Below, in pieces: positions 8,001 through 8,753 of a stretch of DNA of 8,753 bases; the stretch's first letter is position 1, and the number at the start of each line of letters is the position of its first letter. Below the pieces are notes generated by a model, which worked only from the letters and a program-made list of their open reading frames with translations, was not told where the DNA came from and did not search any database. A program made the translations under genes and the position numbers. The stretch comes from Gammaproteobacteria bacterium (GTDB lineage: Bacteria; Pseudomonadota; Gammaproteobacteria; Pseudomonadales; Pseudohongiellaceae). The stretch covers positions 1-8,753 of the forward strand of contig PWQG01000065.1 in NCBI GenBank assembly GCA_003556835.1. The letters run 5' to 3'.

Positions 8001-8753
8001 ACAGCCAATTGGCTAGCCGGGGTTTGCGCAGCACCGCGATCAGCGCATTGACCATCGCGGGCAGCAGCACGAGCAGCACCAACAAGACGCTCCAGAGCCA
8101 TTCAGGCGCCGCACCAAGAAACCAGCCACCGAGCAGAAAACCAAGCAGCGCGGGCGCTATGAGACTGCGGCGGACATTGTCCAGCAATTTCCAACGCGTG
8201 ATTGCGGAAAGCGGGTTTAGCTGGCGCGGGGAACCCGGTGCACCGGGACCTGGCGAACGCGGTAAAAGCCAACCTACCAGTTGCCAATCGCCGCGCATCC
8301 AGCGATGGCGTCTACTGGCATCAGCGGTGTAACTGGCAGGGTATTCTTCCACCAGGTCCACTTCACTGATAAGCGCGGAGCGCGCGTGGCCGCTTTCGAT
8401 AAGATCGTGACTCAGAATGAGATTCTCCGGAAAGCGTCCCTCTGTGGCCTTACGGAACGCATCCACGTCGTAAATCCCCTTGCCGACAAAGGAGCCTTCC
8501 GCGAACAGATCCTGATAGACATCGGACACTTCACGCGTATAAGGATCGATGCCACTGTCTCCCGCATACAGTCGGCTGAACAGGGACTGATTGGCGCTGA
8601 CCAGACTGCTCGTGGTGCGAGGCTGCAGTATGCCAAAGCCTTCAATGACACGCCCCGCCTCGGGATCAAAGACAGGACGATTAAGAGGGTGCGCCATGTA
8701 TCCCACCATCTGCCGCGCAGCGTTTCTGGGCAACTGTGTATCCGTATCCAATG
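2011..8753 (-). CDS. ndvB: cyclic beta-1,2-glucan synthase (NdvB/ChvB/Cgs family), 5'-truncated by the window edge
   Basis: Giant inner-membrane enzyme that in studied relatives polymerises glucose from UDP-glucose into beta-1,2-glucan, trims it by phosphorolysis and cyclises it for export to the periplasm. The 2246 visible residues are open to the right edge. The TTG at 8751 is internal, because the protein opens inside the glycosyltransferase motif (LDTDTQLPR). Characterised family members have about 2800-2900 residues, so roughly 600 N-terminal residues are missing. Module order, numbered from 8751: end of GT84 (1-165), five predicted membrane helices (195-370), glycoamylase-like GH189 cyclisation domain (380-930) with a helix-rich insert (about 515-670), first beta-sandwich (945-1225), a spacer resembling a decayed catalytic unit (1240-1440, with LWRFAISGDLP), then beta-sandwich plus GH94 (1455-2165) and a short tail. 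It stops at TAG (2011-2013). No frameshift or internal stop is seen. Its promoter lies outside the window. The family is very secure; ring closure, rather than a linear product, is inferred from the modules present. Confidence 0.95.
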   Translation of the reverse strand, partial: LDTDTQLPRNAARQMVGYMAHPLNRPVFDPEAGRVIEGFGILQPRTTSSLVSANQSLFSRLYAGDSGIDPYTREVSDVYQDLFAEGSFVGKGIYDVDAFRKATEGRFPENLILSHDLIESGHARSALISEVDLVEEYPASYTADASRRHRWMRGDWQLVGWLLPRSPGPGAPGSPRQLNPLSAITRWKLLDNVRRSLIAPALLGFLLGGWFLGAAPEWLWSVLLVLLVLLPAMVNALIAVLRKPRLANWLLHLRLVWQTSTRPLLQAALAIIFLPYEAALSLDALRYSGLRLPFTRRGLLRWQLPHYARRNRCLTPTDFFREMWVGPALGLAGIAFLLGHAAAGEMQWIGAMPVLLAWLVSPLAGWWISRPRDTRDMELSAAQRRFLRSTARRTWHYFDTYTTADDNWLIPDNVQFQPDVRVARRTSPTNIGMSLLANLSALDMGYIHAGDLLRLTQNTFSTLSRLPRYRGHFYNWYATDTLEILPPSYVSTVDSGNLAGCLLTLQQGLGELLTRPILPENLCAGLDDTLGLCEESLRETSDESVRSALTALQQVLLEQQRTTHAPGPEMLQHMLQELMRLADSLSNALTGIDDIGEQKKQLAIDWLGHFVRQCQRMHHELMSLLREPGKLAILPSLESLQSTPHATAEAVQRAELIEQLRQQCEQLMDMDFRFLYEPSSDLLSIGYNVGDRRLDPACYDLLASEARLASFLLIAWDQVPQTHWFSLGRLLTSTKGAVSLVSWSGSMFEYLMPQLLLPEFENTLLHRACRAAVKRQIDYCRKHGIPWGISESCYNTTDAAQTYQYRAFGVPGLGLKRGLADDLVIAPYASALALTVSRHSACRNLEVLAAAGFLGEYGFYEAIDYTPSRVPRGQAYAVVRSFMAHHQGMSLLGFVHTLLNQPMQRRFTSDPRVRATELLLHERVPRSSISVQPHMAEVGALALPQRTEVQSLMRIYRSADSLWPEVHLLSNGRYHLMVTQAGSGYSHWDGLALTRWREDIAHDNHGTFVYLRDEDSGEYWSSAHQPVGGKTEDYEAVFLPDRAEFRRQDHNIRTHTELCVSAEHDVEIRRVTLTNQSAQTRHIEVTTYAEIVLAPLNADLAHPLFNKLFISSEILSEQSTILFTRRARQADETPRWMFHMLAVPRSVSEGPSCETDRMRFIGRGRSTANPIALEHGVGRLSNTDGCVLDPIAAIRRLLVIDGDGSASVQIITGVADSREAALKMIEHYSDHYVVERAFKLAWFRSQEILPQLDIDQSEAQLFGQLASSVVFCHKRHRAPEETLLRNTLGQSSLWRFAISGDLPIVLLCIGNIKRLGLLQQILKAHAFWRMKGLQTDLVIINEDFSGYRARLHDEIIGLIHAIPETWQLERPGGVFVRRAEEISESERVLLETVARIVINDNVDSLAALLNRKPAATRLPGKLVPGPVRESESHLPLPRPSLHFDNGTGGFGKDGREYVIYLTPEKRTPVPWVNVIASPHIGTVISESGSAYTWVENAHELRLTPWNNDPVSDRTGEAYYLRDEDSGQFWSPTSLPAPSTTTTICRHGFGYSIFEQHCNGIKSELTVFVAMDVPVKFALFKLHNDSTRVRRLSLTAYHELVLGEWRHKQAMHTVTERDATSGALFARNTYNQLFADRVCFCATSEPDFTVTGSRLEFIGRNGTLADPAALSRTALSDRTGAAHDPCAAIQAQFELAPGQTREVVVILGAARNSTDAGQLVKDFSKPDQARAALQKVNEYWHHTLGAVRVTTPDLALDILANGWLLYQTLSCRLWGRSGFYQSGGAYGFRDQLQDSLALIHAEPVLVRKQLLRCASRQFGKGDVQHWWHPPHGHGVRTHFSDDYLWLPWVCCQYVHATGDWQILDAMVPFLEGRELHPDEEASYGQPQRSTEHASLYEHCVRAIRHGLRFGEHNLPLMGCGDWNDGMNRVGIKGTGESVWLGWFLLDTLQRFVMLAESRADESFAVLCREQAQALQKNIEASAWDGSWYRRAWFDDGTPLGSAQNEECQIDAISQSWAVLSGAGQPERIASAMDAVYQRLVQHDASLVQLLTPPFDKSALDPGYIKGYPPGVRENGGQYTHAAIWTTMAYAQIGQTERAWTLYSLLNPIYHGDSAEAIEIYKVEPYVVAADVYSSAPHTGRGGWTWYTGASGWMYRLLTETLLGLQREGDRLRVIPCVPAHWDSYRIDYRYGETEYAITLQRNEQCSSGVYRIVLDGSKLSPTDEYSANSFPLLDDGKAHEVVVEFGS
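2257..4389 (-). other. C-terminal GH94 phosphorylase-like module
   Basis: Residues 1455-1740 form the second beta-sandwich and 1745-2165 the (alpha/alpha)6 barrel. Barrel motifs in order: YGFRDQLQDS (1785-1794), HWWHPPHGHGVRT (1824-1836), FSDDYLWLP (1838-1846), CGDWNDGMN (1918-1926; the DWND codons lie at 2983-2994), QIDAISQSWAVLSG (2007-2020), ENGGQYTHAAIW (2072-2083) and GGWTWYTGASGWMYR (2140-2154). GH94 enzymes use an Asp of the DWND region as general acid and inorganic phosphate as nucleophile. The glycine-, serine- and histidine-bearing loops that shape the phosphate site are present, so the module looks active. In Brucella Cgs this part limits chain length. Confidence 0.88.
4162..4197 (-). 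repeat. internal protein repeat, copy 2
   Basis: Encodes YLRDEDSGQFWS (residues 1519-1530), matching copy 1 at ten of twelve residues. Two weaker pairs keep the same order: RMRFIGRG with RLEFIGRN (1157 and 1653), and LDPIAAIRR with HDPCAAIQA (1188 and 1682). Confidence 0.8.
5077..5919 (-). other. first beta-sandwich unit (glycosyltransferase-36 / GH94 N-terminal type)
   Basis: Residues 945-1225 form a beta-strand-rich unit homologous to the N-terminal sandwich of GH94 enzymes. It carries YLRDEDSGEYWS (1010-1021), RMRFIGRG (1157-1164) and LDPIAAIRR (1188-1196), each with a counterpart about 500 residues further on. It is followed not by a full GH94 barrel but by a roughly 200-residue spacer (1240-1440), so it looks like the remaining half of a duplicated phosphorylase unit, possibly with a glucan-binding or structural role. 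Confidence 0.7.
5689..5724 (-). repeat. internal protein repeat, copy 1
   Basis: Encodes YLRDEDSGEYWS (residues 1010-1021 of the glucan synthase). It is the best-conserved patch of a degenerate tandem duplication of the beta-sandwich unit. The partner is at 4162-4197, 509 residues further into the protein. Confidence 0.8.
5962..7614 (-). other. glycoamylase-like cyclisation domain (GH189)
   Basis: Residues 380-930 hold the hallmarks of the central NdvB domain: RRTWHYFD and DNWLIPDN near the start, RTSPTNIG (425-432), RGHFYNWY (470-477), STVDSGNLAG (491-500), then after a helix-rich insert IGYNVGDRRLD (685-695), SWSGSMFEYLMP (742-753), WGISESCYN (787-795), GEYGFYEAIDYTP (855-867) and AHHQGMSLL (884-892). 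This domain has been shown in a bacterial homologue to close the beta-1,2-glucan ring by transglycosylation. Several conserved acidic residues are present, but I cannot say from sequence alone which are catalytic. Confidence 0.85.
7645..8169 (-). other. membrane-spanning block of the glucan synthase
   Basis: Five hydrophobic stretches of 18-23 residues lie at about residues 196-214, 218-240, 262-280, 323-342 and 349-368, separated by basic segments (for example LRKPR and RRGLLRW). They follow the GT84 domain, as in rhizobial and Brucella enzymes, and anchor the protein in the inner membrane. The helix count is by eye and could be off by one. Further helices are expected before GT84, outside the window. 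Confidence 0.8.
8257..8753 (-). other. GT84 glucosyltransferase domain, C-terminal part
   Basis: The domain transfers glucose from UDP-glucose to the growing beta-1,2-glucan. This family uses a widely spaced D, DxD, D, (Q/R)xxRW set. Visible here are DTD (residues 2-4, within 8740-8748), an Asp in SHDLIES (residue 116), and RRHRW (residues 147-151) followed by MRGDWQ. All three visible elements are intact, which argues for an active polymerase. The first Asp of the set and the start of the domain lie beyond the right edge. Confidence 0.85.

Noticed and set aside
8751..8751. TTG at the right edge as the true start of the glucan synthase
   Set aside because: It encodes the Leu just before the DTD motif in the middle of the glycosyltransferase domain. 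The frame is open to the edge and family members have about 600 more N-terminal residues.

Overview
The window looks like an ordinary chromosomal segment from a proteobacterium, most likely a gammaproteobacterium. The first gene reads almost residue for residue like the gammaproteobacterial ABC-F protein YbiT. Base composition is moderately GC-rich and even throughout. I see no insertion sequence, integrase, tRNA, rRNA or CRISPR array. Family assignments rest on recalled motifs, not a database search.

Layout: (1) 1-1461, plus strand: the 3' nine-tenths of ybiT, an ABC-F ATPase; its N-terminus and first Walker A motif lie before the window. (2) 1462-1576: a short spacer with a weak terminator-like hairpin just after ybiT and a strong ribosome binding site at its right end. 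(3) 1577-1942, plus strand: a 121-residue protein with the outline of a degenerate PilZ domain. (4) 1943-2010: a short convergent spacer. It and its flanks hold a perfect 10-bp inverted repeat whose loop is itself complementary to the end of the PilZ-like gene. (5) 2011-8753, minus strand: a very large open reading frame of at least 2246 residues that runs off the right edge. It is the C-terminal four-fifths of a cyclic beta-1,2-glucan synthase (NdvB/ChvB/Cgs family).

The glucan synthase fills about three-quarters of the window and has every expected module: the end of the GT84 glucosyltransferase domain, a membrane block, the glycoamylase-like cyclisation domain (GH189), a first beta-sandwich unit with a degenerate follow-on region, and a complete C-terminal GH94 phosphorylase-like module. 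In studied relatives the enzyme sits in the inner membrane, builds a linear beta-1,2-glucan from UDP-glucose, adjusts its length by phosphorolysis and closes the ring; the product goes to the periplasm and serves in osmoadaptation and host interaction. No exporter (NdvA/ChvA type) or glucan-modifying gene is in view.

The two plus-strand genes may be co-transcribed or separate. They converge on the glucan synthase and have no evident functional link to it. I do not see an undescribed multi-gene system here. The points most worth checking are the interleaved complementary repeats between the convergent genes, the degenerate PilZ-like protein, and the internal duplication in the glucan synthase.
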